Shown here: piece by piece, positions 16,809-24,668 of the stretch
Numbering within the stretch: position 1 is the first letter of the stretch
Layout: each line of letters opens with the position of its first letter
NCBI GenBank assembly: GCA_964563435.1
Contig: CAZLXI010000014.1
Location: 35,263 to 99,262 of the forward strand
DNA length: 64,000 nt
Reading direction: 5' to 3'
Source of the DNA: Leadbetterella sp964563435
GTDB taxonomy: Bacteria > Bacteroidota > Bacteroidia > Cytophagales > Spirosomataceae
Translations under genes and position numbers: made by a program
The notes under the pieces: generated by a model
Databases searched by the model: none
What the model was told of the DNA's origin: nothing
What the model saw: the letters and a program-made list of their open reading frames with translations, nothing else

Positions 16809-17222
16809 ATGGCATCTTTAAGAGATAAAATTGAAGCACTGATCCTGGGCCTTGAGCTGAGTTCCACAAGGTTTGCGGATGTTATCGGCGTTAAACGGCC
16901 GATTATCAGCCATATCCTGACGGAGAGAAACAAGCCCAGTCTCGATATTATTCAGAAGATCGTGGAGCGTTTCCCGGAACTGGAATACAACTGGATCGGT
17001 GATGACCAGGACCTTGATCCGGGAGTTATTCAGATAATAAAGGAAAATAACGACTTTTCCGCATCTTCGCGAGATTCCAATGGTTCCTACCTTGGTACAG
17101 GCGATCCGGAAATATCGAATTCTCAGGCCGAACCTAAAACAGAACGCACTCTCACCAAAGTGATGTTTTTTTATTCAGACGATACCTTTAAAGTTTTTAG
17201 TCCGGAAGTTCTGGGAATGTAA
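16809..17222 (+). CDS. XRE-family helix-turn-helix regulator
   Basis: A 137-residue protein. Residues 4-70 form a Cro/CI-type HTH domain: the FADVIGVKRPIISHILTERN stretch holds the turn and recognition helix, followed by PSLDIIQKIVERFPELEYNW. The C-terminal half is polar, probably disordered, and ends in a short hydrophobic motif (KVMFFYSDDTFKVFSPEVLG). Small regulators with this layout are common in Bacteroidota; their ligands are unknown. It stands alone, facing the GH18 gene tail to tail. The upstream CAAATGTTA cluster is the best candidate for its own operator. Confidence 0.85.
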   Translation: MASLRDKIEALILGLELSSTRFADVIGVKRPIISHILTERNKPSLDIIQKIVERFPELEYNWIGDDQDLDPGVIQIIKENNDFSASSRDSNGSYLGTGDPEISNSQAEPKTERTLTKVMFFYSDDTFKVFSPEVLGM

Positions 17223-17296
17223 GACCTGCCCTTAGGCCGGTAAATTATGATCCGGTATTGAAAATATCCGTAAGGCCATATCACTAAATATACGCT

Positions 17297-18277
17297 TTAC
17301 GGTTTCGCAGTATTATTAATGGCTTTCAGTAAAGACTTATCGTCTTTGGAATCCTGCAACAACTGCCAGATCATGACCCCGGCTGCACCATTATCAACAG
17401 CAAATTTTGTTTTACTTTCAATCGTGGTTATGCCGTTGTAGTAAAGCGTTCCGCTCCCCATACTGATTTCGTCTTTTAATTCACTACCGGGATGGTCTCT
17501 TATAATATCTTTATATTGCATCGACACCGGGGCACCATTAAATCCATACCCATAAAAAGGAAGTCCGATCAAAATTTTGTCCGAGGCTATTTTTCGCGTT
17601 TCGGTATAATATTTAAAATCATTAACCGCCATTGAATAAGGCGAATGCTGCCCGGCCCTGGCCGGGTTCCAGGGACCGGTGGCATCGTAAGACATCACAT
17701 TGATAAAATCATACCGGGCCAGTGTGGAATCTGCAATTTTATCAGAGTTCCACCTTGCCAGGGCCGCAGTAACCAATTTGTTTTTTGCTTTAACCGCTTT
17801 GGCCACAGCATATACAAAAGGAGCATAATGTTCATTGATCAGATCGTTTTCCAGGTCTATATCCACCCCGTCAAAATCATAGTCATCCAATAGTTTAGCA
17901 ATGCCTTCCACCAACTTACTACGCCCTTCTGCAGTGGCTGTTAATGCTTCCATATGGGGTGGTGGCGCACCGCCACCTATTGAAAAGAACACCCGTACAT
18001 TTTTATTATGCGCAGCAGATAATACATTGGCATACTCCGGATTTGTCATAAAATTACCTTGTGCATCCGGGTTGATAAAAGCAATATTCAGATCGGTGAT
18101 CAACGACAGGTCAACCTGTTGAAAATCGGCTTTTAAATTTGAGTAAGAATGTAAATAGCCCAATACCCTGAAATCAGGTTTCGGAGCGGTATCCGGAGAC
18201 CCGTTGTTTTTTGAGCAGGCTACTCCCACAAAAGAGGTAATCAGTATAAGGCCTGTTAAAAATATAATTTTCTTCAT
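17297..18277 (-). CDS. Glycoside hydrolase family 18 lipoprotein (chitinase or endo-beta-N-acetylglucosaminidase type)
   Basis: A 326-residue protein. The signal peptide ends in the lipobox VGVAC, so it is predicted to be a lipoprotein. One GH18 TIM barrel follows, with the catalytic motif FDGVDIDLEND; the acid is Glu143, preceded by the two conserved Asp. Other family segments are VFFSIGG, NVMSYDATGPWN, and the final barrel strand with MIWQLLQDS. GH18 enzymes cleave beta-1,4 bonds next to N-acetylglucosamine in chitin, chitooligosaccharides or N-glycan cores by substrate-assisted catalysis. No carbohydrate-binding module and no SusC/D genes are nearby, so the natural substrate is undecided. 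Monocistronic. Confidence 0.9.
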   Translation of the reverse strand: MKKIIFLTGLILITSFVGVACSKNNGSPDTAPKPDFRVLGYLHSYSNLKADFQQVDLSLITDLNIAFINPDAQGNFMTNPEYANVLSAAHNKNVRVFFSIGGGAPPPHMEALTATAEGRSKLVEGIAKLLDDYDFDGVDIDLENDLINEHYAPFVYAVAKAVKAKNKLVTAALARWNSDKIADSTLARYDFINVMSYDATGPWNPARAGQHSPYSMAVNDFKYYTETRKIASDKILIGLPFYGYGFNGAPVSMQYKDIIRDHPGSELKDEISMGSGTLYYNGITTIESKTKFAVDNGAAGVMIWQLLQDSKDDKSLLKAINNTAKP

Positions 18278-18474
18278 GGTGATCTTTATCTTTTTAAAGT
18301 TGTAAATAAAGCCTATAAATATGAAAGAAAAAAGTGATTGGTGAAAGGCCGCAATGAATGAAGTATTTGGGCCAGTCTCATTTGTTGTATAATTAATATT
18401 ATGTTAAATAACAATTCACCGGATAAACCACACAGTTATATAAAAAGAACTTCTATGTCTTCTCTATGCCTTAT

Positions 18475-18510
18475 ATGGTTCAAAGAAATGGTTCAAAGAA
18501 ATGGTTCAAA
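18475..18510. repeat. Short tandem repeat ATGGTTCAAAGAA, about 2.8 copies
   Basis: Two perfect 13-bp copies (18475-18487, 18488-18500) and a third partial copy (18501-18510) sit in the 286-nt gap between the GH18 gene and the TPR gene, directly beyond the terminator. Such a tract could vary in copy number by slippage. Nothing else was recognised in this gap. Confidence 0.7.
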
Positions 18511-18511
18511 A

Positions 18512-18543
18512 AAAAGGTTGTGCCCTTTCGAACACAACCTTTT
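18512..18543 (-). terminator. Rho-independent terminator of the gyrA/TPR operon
   Basis: An 11-bp stem pairs 18512-18522 with 18533-18543, with arms AAAAGGTTGTG and complement. On the minus strand it is followed by a U-run (A-run from 18507 on the plus strand). It ends 20 nt beyond the TPR gene stop. Confidence 0.85.
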
Positions 18544-18563
18544 GTATAAATGATTCTAAACCG

Positions 18564-19976
18564 TTACTTAGTGCACTGCTCGAGGATTCTTTCGAGGTTC
18601 TCCAGGCTCATGTTTACCACCTCATCATCCGGCTTGATTTTCGCAGCTCTTTCGAAATAAGGTTTGGAAATGGCGAACTGTGCACATGCCTTATCTTCAA
18701 TCGCCTTACCTTCTCTTCTGTAAGTGGCTAAATCCATATAATCCACTACTTTCTTGATCTCAACCCCTTCGTTATAGTTTAATACGGCAAGGTTGTAAAG
18801 TGCTTCATAGCTGTTAGGATCTTTTGCAAGAACCTTCTCATAATTCTCCGAAGCTTTAGCTTTGGTTTCCTTGTGTTCGGCGGCCAGTTTTTCAGCTTTG
18901 GCTTTCAGCTCGGTATTACCGGCTGCTGCTGCTTTTTTCTGTTGGATCTCTTCGATCAGCGAAGCCACTCCTTTCTCGATTTCCACTTTTTGTTCGGCTA
19001 CTTCCGCAATTCTCTTCTTGGTAGCAGCGGCTGTTTTCGGCTCTCTTTTCAGCCTGGTGTTCAATGAAGCAATTTCCGAATCGTAAGCGGCCAGCTTATC
19101 CTGCTCCGCCAATAGTCTTTTATCGAGCTTGTCGGTATTGCTTTCTTCCAGCTGCGCCTGAACCTTGGCCAGGTCGCTGCCTATATCCTGTGCTTTGGAA
19201 TCATAGATCTGGCCCAGGTTAAGCAGGTTGATCAGGTTATCCGGATCTTTCTTCGCCAGCCCTTCCAGGTCACTGATGGCCCTGTCGATGTTATTGGAAG
19301 CCAGGTACACATTGATCAGTTCATTCGGAAGATCTGTGTTTTCGGGGTTAGTTTCTATCCCTTTTTTCAGAACGGCCACCGCTTCATCGAATTTCTTTTC
19401 AGACTTGTAGATCTGTGCCACGCTGTAAAACACAGTTACATCCTTACCACCGTTAGCGATGAAGTTATTCAGGTGAGTAAGAGCTCCTGTGCTGTTCTCC
19501 AATATTTGCTCCGCAATACCGGCATACAGAGCAGCGGTGGTATCTTTTGGATTGATCCCTGAGCTTTTTCCGAAGAATTCGGCCGCTTTCTTAAAGTTTT
19601 TGTTGTTATAAAAACCGGCTCCCTGCATCAGGAAAGCCTGGCTCAGCTCAGCGCTCATTAAATTGGCTTCAATATCTTTTGATTTTTTACCACCGGAAGC
19701 GTTTTCCACTTCTAACGCCTTCTTGTAGGCATCTTCCGCTTTCTGGGCAGCGGTGGAGTCGTCCGTACATCTTTGGGCCAGGTTCAGATAGGCGTTGCCA
19801 AGGTCTACCCATGTAGCGCTTTTCGTTGCCTTTTTCGCATTTTCAGTATTTTTCAGATTTTTGGCTACTGCATCCTGATACCCTTTACATTCTAACGCCT
19901 GTAAAGCGGCATCCTGCTGAGCCAGTGCTGTAAGCACTACAAAGCTGCTTAATGCACTTAAAACTAGTTTTTTCAT
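18564..19976 (-). CDS. TPR protein with internal coiled coil, exported
   Basis: A 470-residue protein with a signal peptide (LSALSSFVVLTALAQQ). TPR units occupy about residues 20-260 and again 350-470 (FYNNKNFKKAAEFFGKSS, FDEAVAVLKKGIETNPENTD, YEALYNLAVLNYNEG). Between them lies a Lys/Glu/Ala-rich coiled coil of about 100 residues. It is probably a periplasmic scaffold; the role is unknown. It starts 27 nt after the gyrA stop on the same strand, so it is probably cotranscribed with gyrA, a pairing seen in this phylum without a known functional reason. A terminator follows at 18512-18543. Confidence 0.85.
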   Translation of the reverse strand: MKKLVLSALSSFVVLTALAQQDAALQALECKGYQDAVAKNLKNTENAKKATKSATWVDLGNAYLNLAQRCTDDSTAAQKAEDAYKKALEVENASGGKKSKDIEANLMSAELSQAFLMQGAGFYNNKNFKKAAEFFGKSSGINPKDTTAALYAGIAEQILENSTGALTHLNNFIANGGKDVTVFYSVAQIYKSEKKFDEAVAVLKKGIETNPENTDLPNELINVYLASNNIDRAISDLEGLAKKDPDNLINLLNLGQIYDSKAQDIGSDLAKVQAQLEESNTDKLDKRLLAEQDKLAAYDSEIASLNTRLKREPKTAAATKKRIAEVAEQKVEIEKGVASLIEEIQQKKAAAAGNTELKAKAEKLAAEHKETKAKASENYEKVLAKDPNSYEALYNLAVLNYNEGVEIKKVVDYMDLATYRREGKAIEDKACAQFAISKPYFERAAKIKPDDEVVNMSLENLERILEQCTK

Positions 19977-20003
19977 TCTATGTTACGGTTTTGTTTTACG
20001 TTT

Positions 20004-22517
20004 TTATTCTTCAGAAGCAGCCGGAGACTCCTCATCGCCCGATTCTTCCTCGTCTTCTTCCCGGATAATACGGGTAACAGAAGCGATACCGTCTTTCTCA
20101 TTGAGTTTGATCAGTTTTACTCCCTGGGTATTTCTACCCATTACCCGAAGATCCGATACATGGATCCGGATGGCAATTCCCCGGGTGGTGATGATCATCA
20201 GGTCATCATCATCCGTTACTTCTTTTATGGCGACCAAGTTACCAACTTTATCTGTAATGTTCAAAGTTTTAACACCTTTTGCACCACGCGAAGTGATCCG
20301 GTAGTCTTCAATATCCGAACGTTTTCCGAACCCTTTTTCTGATACTACCAGCAGTTGAACATCCGGACGGCTCACACAAATCATACCGATCGCCTTGTCG
20401 TTATCCGCCAGGTTGATCCCTCTTACCCCGGTAGCTCCCCTACCCATCGGCCGGATCCCCGATTCATGGAAACGCACGGCTTTGCCCTGCCCGGCAGCTA
20501 TAATAATATAGTCGTTGCCATTGGTCAGGGCCACATCGATCAGCTGATCGCCTTCATTAATGTTGATGGCAATAATACCGTTCTGACGCGGTCTCGAATA
20601 CAGTTCGAGAAGCGTTTTCTTCACCGTACCGTTTTGTGTACACATTACGATATAGTTATTCCGGATATAATCCTCATCCGAAAGCGTCTTAACGTTAAGC
20701 ACCGCCCTTACCTTGTCATCCGACTCGATATTGATCAGGTTCTGGATGGCTCTACCCTTGGAGGTCTTGTTTCCTTCCGGCACTTCAAAAACCCTTAACC
20801 AGTACAGCCTTCCTTTTTCCGTAAAGAAAAGGAGGTAGTTATGGTTGGTGGCCATAAAGAGGTGTTCGGTGTAGTCATCGTCTTTGGTCTTCACTCCCCT
20901 GGAGCCCGTACCGCCCCTGCTCTGGCTTCGGTATTCCGAAAGATTGGTCCGTTTGATGTATCCCTGGCTGGAAACGGTCACGAGCATCTCATCGTCAGGG
21001 ATCATATCTTCGATGTTAAATTCGCCGCCCGCCATCTCAATTTTGGAGCGTCTTTCATCACCGTATTTGGTTCTGATATCCTGCAGATCGGCTTTGATCA
21101 GCTCTTTTTTCCGCTCCTCGGAAGCCAGGATAGCCTTGAGCTCATCGATCAGCTCTTTGATCTGCCTGTATTCTTCTATGATCTTCTCCCTTTCCAGGCC
21201 GGTCAGACGCTGCAGCCTCATGTCAAGGATAGCCCGGGCCTGGATCTCGGATAGCGAGAATTTCTCCATTAAGCCGCTACGGGCCTCATCCGGGTCTTTC
21301 GAACTGCGGATCAGGGCGATCACCTCATCCAGGTGATCCAGAGCGATCAGTAATCCCTCCAGGATATGCGCCCTTTTCTCCGCCTCTTTCAGCTCGTATT
21401 GCGTTCTGCGGGTGATCACTTCGATCCGGTGCTTCACATAATACTCGATCAGCTCCTTCAGGTTCAGAATCTCGGGTCTTCCATTCACCAACGCTACGTT
21501 ATTGATGCTGAAAGAAGACTGTAATTGGGTATATTTGAATAAGTTATTCAATACCACATTGGGTACGGCATCCCTTTTCAGGTCGTATACCACGCGGAGA
21601 CCCTGCCGGTCAGACTCATCCCGTATATCGGAAATTCCTTCGATCTTTTTCTCATTGATCAGGCCGGCGGTCTTCTCAATCATGTTGGCTTTGTTCACCA
21701 GGTACGGGATCTCGGTGACCACGATCTGCTCTTTCCCGCTTTTCGATACCTCGAAGTTGGCCACGGACCGGAGCACCACTCTTCCCCTACCCGTTTCAAA
21801 GGCCGATTTCACCCCGCTGTATCCGTAGATGATTCCGCCGGTAGGGAAATCAGGAGCCTTGATGAAGTGCATCAGCTCTTCAATGGTGATCTCCGGGTTA
21901 TTGATATAGGCGGTGATACCGTCTACAACTTCAGAGAGGTTATGCGGGGCCATATTGGTAGCCATACCTACGGCAATACCCGAAGTTCCGTTCAGCAGGA
22001 GGTTCGGGATACGGGCGGGCAGAACGGATGGCTCACTTAAGGAGTCGTCAAAGTTTCCCTGGAAATCAACGGTTTCCTTATTGATATCGGCCAGCATTTC
22101 TTCCGCGATCCGGCGAAGCCTGGCCTCGGTATAACGCATGGCTGCGGGAGAATCGCCGTCTACCGAACCGAAGTTCCCCTGTCCGTCTACCAGCGGGTAA
22201 CGAAGCGACCAGTCCTGGGCCATTCTTACCATGGTATCGTACACCGATGAGTCTCCGTGCGGGTGATATTTACCGAGCACCTCTCCTACTATCCTGGCTG
22301 ATTTTTTATAAGGGCGGTTGTGATATACGCCCAATTCGGACATTCCGTAAAGTACTCTTCTGTGTACCGGCTTAAAGCCATCCCGGACATCCGGTAAAGC
22401 ACGGGAAACGATTACTGACATGGAGTAGTCAATATAAGCTCCCCGCATTTCATCTTCAATATTGATCGGGATTATGGTACCGGCTCCCAGATCGGGATTT
22501 TCAGTCTCTTCTGCCAT
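20004..22517 (-). CDS. gyrA: DNA gyrase subunit A
   Basis: An 837-residue type IIA topoisomerase subunit that, with GyrB, introduces negative supercoils. The breakage-reunion domain contains the catalytic Tyr129 in AMRYTEARL. The quinolone region reads HPHGDSSVYDTM, with Ser90 and Asp94 in the positions of E. coli Ser83 and Asp87, so the wild-type drug-sensitive residues are present. The C-terminal beta-pinwheel follows. The GyrA box is of the loosened form SRGGTGSRGV, which I believe is usual in Bacteroidota. The tail is acidic (EEDEEESGDEESPAASEE). It is the first gene of a two-gene minus-strand unit with the TPR gene. Confidence 0.98.
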   Translation of the reverse strand: MAEETENPDLGAGTIIPINIEDEMRGAYIDYSMSVIVSRALPDVRDGFKPVHRRVLYGMSELGVYHNRPYKKSARIVGEVLGKYHPHGDSSVYDTMVRMAQDWSLRYPLVDGQGNFGSVDGDSPAAMRYTEARLRRIAEEMLADINKETVDFQGNFDDSLSEPSVLPARIPNLLLNGTSGIAVGMATNMAPHNLSEVVDGITAYINNPEITIEELMHFIKAPDFPTGGIIYGYSGVKSAFETGRGRVVLRSVANFEVSKSGKEQIVVTEIPYLVNKANMIEKTAGLINEKKIEGISDIRDESDRQGLRVVYDLKRDAVPNVVLNNLFKYTQLQSSFSINNVALVNGRPEILNLKELIEYYVKHRIEVITRRTQYELKEAEKRAHILEGLLIALDHLDEVIALIRSSKDPDEARSGLMEKFSLSEIQARAILDMRLQRLTGLEREKIIEEYRQIKELIDELKAILASEERKKELIKADLQDIRTKYGDERRSKIEMAGGEFNIEDMIPDDEMLVTVSSQGYIKRTNLSEYRSQSRGGTGSRGVKTKDDDYTEHLFMATNHNYLLFFTEKGRLYWLRVFEVPEGNKTSKGRAIQNLINIESDDKVRAVLNVKTLSDEDYIRNNYIVMCTQNGTVKKTLLELYSRPRQNGIIAININEGDQLIDVALTNGNDYIIIAAGQGKAVRFHESGIRPMGRGATGVRGINLADNDKAIGMICVSRPDVQLLVVSEKGFGKRSDIEDYRITSRGAKGVKTLNITDKVGNLVAIKEVTDDDDLMIITTRGIAIRIHVSDLRVMGRNTQGVKLIKLNEKDGIASVTRIIREEDEEESGDEESPAASEE

Positions 22518-22638
22518 AAATTATTGTGAAAAATGTTTTAAAGTGCGTTTAAAAGCATGTTTGAAACTTATCTTTTGGGTCAATTTTAGTTAAATATCCT
22601 TCAAATACAAAATTTACACATGCTCTGACATTAATGTT

Positions 22639-22669
22639 CAAAAATACGGAAATATTACTATTTTCGCAA
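22639..22669 (-). promoter_or_regulatory. Candidate gyrA promoter
   Basis: On the minus strand TTG (22667-22669), 20 nt, then TATTTTTG (22639-22646). This leaves a leader of about 120 nt before the gyrA ATG at 22517. The TTG abuts the trmD stop region at 22670. Confidence 0.5.
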
Positions 22670-23347
22670 TCATTTGTCTAATAAATCGGGCCTTCTGAGG
22701 GTGGTCCGCTCTATTGATTTTTCCATTCGCCATTCATGGATAAGCTTCTCATTACCGGATAACAGGATCTCGGGCACTTTGTGCCCTTCGAAGTCGGCCG
22801 GACGGGTGTACACGGGCGGGGCCAGGAGGTTGTCCTGGAAAGAGTCGGTCAGTGCCGAGGTCTCGTCGTTAATTACACCCGGAATGAGCCGTACAACGGC
22901 GTCTGTGACCACTGCAGCGGCGATCTCGCCCCCCGATAGCACGAAGTCACCTATGGAGATCTCGCGGGTGACAAACAGGTCACGGATACGCTGGTCTATA
23001 CCTTTATAATGACCGCAAATGATTATCATACCCTTTTTCAGGGAGAGCCGGTTGGCGGTCTTCTGATCAAAAGTATCGCCGTCCGGGGTCATGTAGATGA
23101 CCTCGTCATACGTAAAATCGGCCAGCAGCTCACGGATGAGACGGGCAAGCGGCTCAGCCATCAGCACCATTCCGGCCCCTCCGCCGTACTGGTAGTCGTC
23201 TATCTGCTTGTAGTTTCCCAGACCGTAAGGCCGCAGGTCATGGATACGGATATCCACGAGCTGGCTTTGAGTGGCATTTTTCACGATCGACTGGCTGAGG
23301 AAACCCTCTACCAGGCCGGGTTGGCAGCTAATAATATCAATCTTCAT
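22670..23347 (-). CDS. trmD: tRNA (guanine-N1-)-methyltransferase TrmD
   Basis: A 225-residue SPOUT-class enzyme that forms m1G37 in tRNA, preventing frameshifts. The trefoil-knot SAM-binding residues lie in IIICGHYKGIDQRI and DFVLSGGEIAAAVV. An earlier motif is DDYQYGGGAGMVLM. The expected final LLTRPADF-type element is present as PPVYTRPADFEGHKVPEILLSG. It is the last gene of the classical rpsP-rimM-trmD operon, 48 nt after rimM. Confidence 0.97.
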   Translation of the reverse strand: MKIDIISCQPGLVEGFLSQSIVKNATQSQLVDIRIHDLRPYGLGNYKQIDDYQYGGGAGMVLMAEPLARLIRELLADFTYDEVIYMTPDGDTFDQKTANRLSLKKGMIIICGHYKGIDQRIRDLFVTREISIGDFVLSGGEIAAAVVTDAVVRLIPGVINDETSALTDSFQDNLLAPPVYTRPADFEGHKVPEILLSGNEKLIHEWRMEKSIERTTLRRPDLLDK

Positions 23348-23395
23348 ATTTCATTTGCCGAATTAGGGTACTGTTGCCGCCAGCATGGATAGCTT

Positions 23396-23926
23396 TCAGG
23401 GATTCATGTAGATATCCAGCAAACCTTCCGGCAGCTTTACTTCAATTTTTTGATTTTCACGGTCGATCTTTTGGATGAACTCATCCACGATCGGTACCAG
23501 CACCTCTTTGTCATCCGCCTCAATGGCGAAAAGATCCTGACCAGTGCTCTCATAGATGGCCTTGAGCTTGCCGATCAGGGTACCTGATGAAGTGTCATGA
23601 ATTTCATAACCTATAACGTCGTGATAGTAAAACTGATTGCCTTTGAGTTCCGGAAGCGCGCTGAGCGGCAGCCAGACCGGGGCGTTAACGAGGGGTTCGG
23701 CTTCTTCTATGGAATTGATGTCTTCCAGCTTGAGAATAGATTTCCGTCCCCTGACCTGGAGCTCTTCGATGATGTAAGGCACCAGTTGGCCCTTGATCTC
23801 CAGAAAAATTGCTTCCAGCTTACTGTAATATTCGGGTACATCCACGTCCAGGAAGATGATGATCTCCCCCTTGAGGGCGTGGGTCTTGGTAATTTTGCCT
23901 AAAGCGAAGCATTCTGATTTTTGCAT
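23396..23926 (-). CDS. rimM: Ribosome maturation factor RimM
   Basis: A 176-residue 16S rRNA processing factor that helps assemble the 30S head near S19. The N-terminal barrel domain begins LGKITKTHALKGEIIIFLD, and a C-terminal PRC barrel (GNQFYYHDVIGYEIHD) ends with VPIVDEFIQKIDRENQKIEVKLPEGLLDIY. It lies between rpsP and trmD in the conserved order. A hairpin with a U-run in the rpsP-rimM gap may lower its expression relative to rpsP. Confidence 0.96.
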   Translation of the reverse strand: MQKSECFALGKITKTHALKGEIIIFLDVDVPEYYSKLEAIFLEIKGQLVPYIIEELQVRGRKSILKLEDINSIEEAEPLVNAPVWLPLSALPELKGNQFYYHDVIGYEIHDTSSGTLIGKLKAIYESTGQDLFAIEADDKEVLVPIVDEFIQKIDRENQKIEVKLPEGLLDIYMNP

Positions 23927-23946
23927 ATTTTCTAATGAATAAAAAA

Positions 23947-23969
23947 TCCCCGCAATATACTTGCGAGGA
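23947..23969 (-). terminator. Attenuator-like hairpin between rpsP and rimM
   Basis: Arms 23947-23955 and 23961-23969 pair (one C-A mismatch) around a 5-nt loop. On the minus strand the hairpin is followed by a U-run (A23941-23946). It lies 26 nt past the rpsP stop. Partial termination here would give more S16 than RimM/TrmD, as known for this operon in E. coli (analogy, not shown here). Confidence 0.6.
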
Positions 23970-23994
23970 TCATTAAAACCTTACCAATCTGCTA

Positions 23995-24591
23995 TTATTC
24001 TGCAGCAGGAGTTTCTTCTGAAGCCGCCTCTTCGGTTGAAGTTTCTTCCGTAGCAGCTTCTGTGTCCGGAGCCTCTTCTTCTGAAGCTTCTGCAGCAGGG
24101 GCTTCTTCTGTAGCTTCGGCTTCCGCTATTAACGCCGCTTCTGCTTTCTTCTTCGCCTCGATCATCTCCTCTTTCTTCTTGCGTTCAGCTTCTAAAACAG
24201 CTTTTTTGGCGCTTTCTTTACCCGTAGCTAATTTAGTCAGTTTTTCTTCTCTTATAGAGGCTTTCGCATCAACCCATGTCTGGAATTTCGCATCGGCCTG
24301 CTCCTGGGTGATCGCTCCTTTGTCCACACCAATCTGCAGGTGTTTTTTCAGCATTACGCCTTTCACGCTTAAGATCTTGCGGGTGGTGTCTGTAGGCTGA
24401 GCTCCTACCTGCATCCAGTACAGCGCTCTCTCATCTTTCAAAGAGATAGAAGCCGGCGTGGTATGCGGGTTGTACTGCCCTAATTTCTCGATAAATCTAC
24501 CATCACGTGGTGAACGAGAATCTGCAACGACGATGTCATAAATAGGAAGTTTTTTACGACCTCTTCTTGCTAATCTGATTTTTACTGCCAT
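23995..24591 (-). CDS. rpsP: 30S ribosomal protein S16 with long acidic C-terminal extension
   Basis: Residues 1 to about 80 are canonical bS16 (VKIRLARRGRKKLPIYDIVV, RDGRFIEKLGQYNPHT). A Lys/Glu-rich helical segment follows (about 80-140), and then a tail of Glu, Ala and Thr in EEAPAAEA-like repeats to residue 198. E. coli S16 has 82 residues, so more than half of this protein is extension; such tails occur in other Bacteroidota S16 proteins. S16 is a primary binder in 30S assembly. It is the first gene of rpsP-rimM-trmD, with a strong consensus promoter at 24638-24668. Confidence 0.96.
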   Translation of the reverse strand: MAVKIRLARRGRKKLPIYDIVVADSRSPRDGRFIEKLGQYNPHTTPASISLKDERALYWMQVGAQPTDTTRKILSVKGVMLKKHLQIGVDKGAITQEQADAKFQTWVDAKASIREEKLTKLATGKESAKKAVLEAERKKKEEMIEAKKKAEAALIAEAEATEEAPAAEASEEEAPDTEAATEETSTEEAASEETPAAE

Positions 24592-24637
24592 TCGGTTTTA
24601 TTTTGTGGGAACCCGTCCCTGTTTAAAAATTGGAGTG

Positions 24638-24668
24638 CAAAGATAAAGCTTTTTCTTTTAAGGACAAA
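24638..24668 (-). promoter_or_regulatory. rpsP operon promoter
   Basis: On the minus strand TTTG (24665-24668), 19 nt, then TATCTTTG (24638-24645), an excellent match to the Bacteroidota consensus. The -7 box lies 47 nt upstream of the ATG. The TTTG lies right beside the 3' end of the upstream glucan phosphorylase gene. Confidence 0.8.

Noticed and set aside
16809..17222. XRE regulator as a phage repressor
   Set aside because: There are no phage genes, integrase or attachment sites around it.
20841..21336. Plus-strand frames opposite gyrA
   Set aside because: They arise from the regular codon pattern of gyrA; no independent support.
21000..22517. Altered GyrA box and quinolone-resistance residues in GyrA as unusual
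   Set aside because: Ser90 and Asp94 are the wild-type residues, and the loosened GyrA box is, to my knowledge, usual for Bacteroidota.
23947..23969. Small RNA gene between rpsP and rimM
   Set aside because: The hairpin followed by a U-run in the operon direction is better explained as an attenuator.
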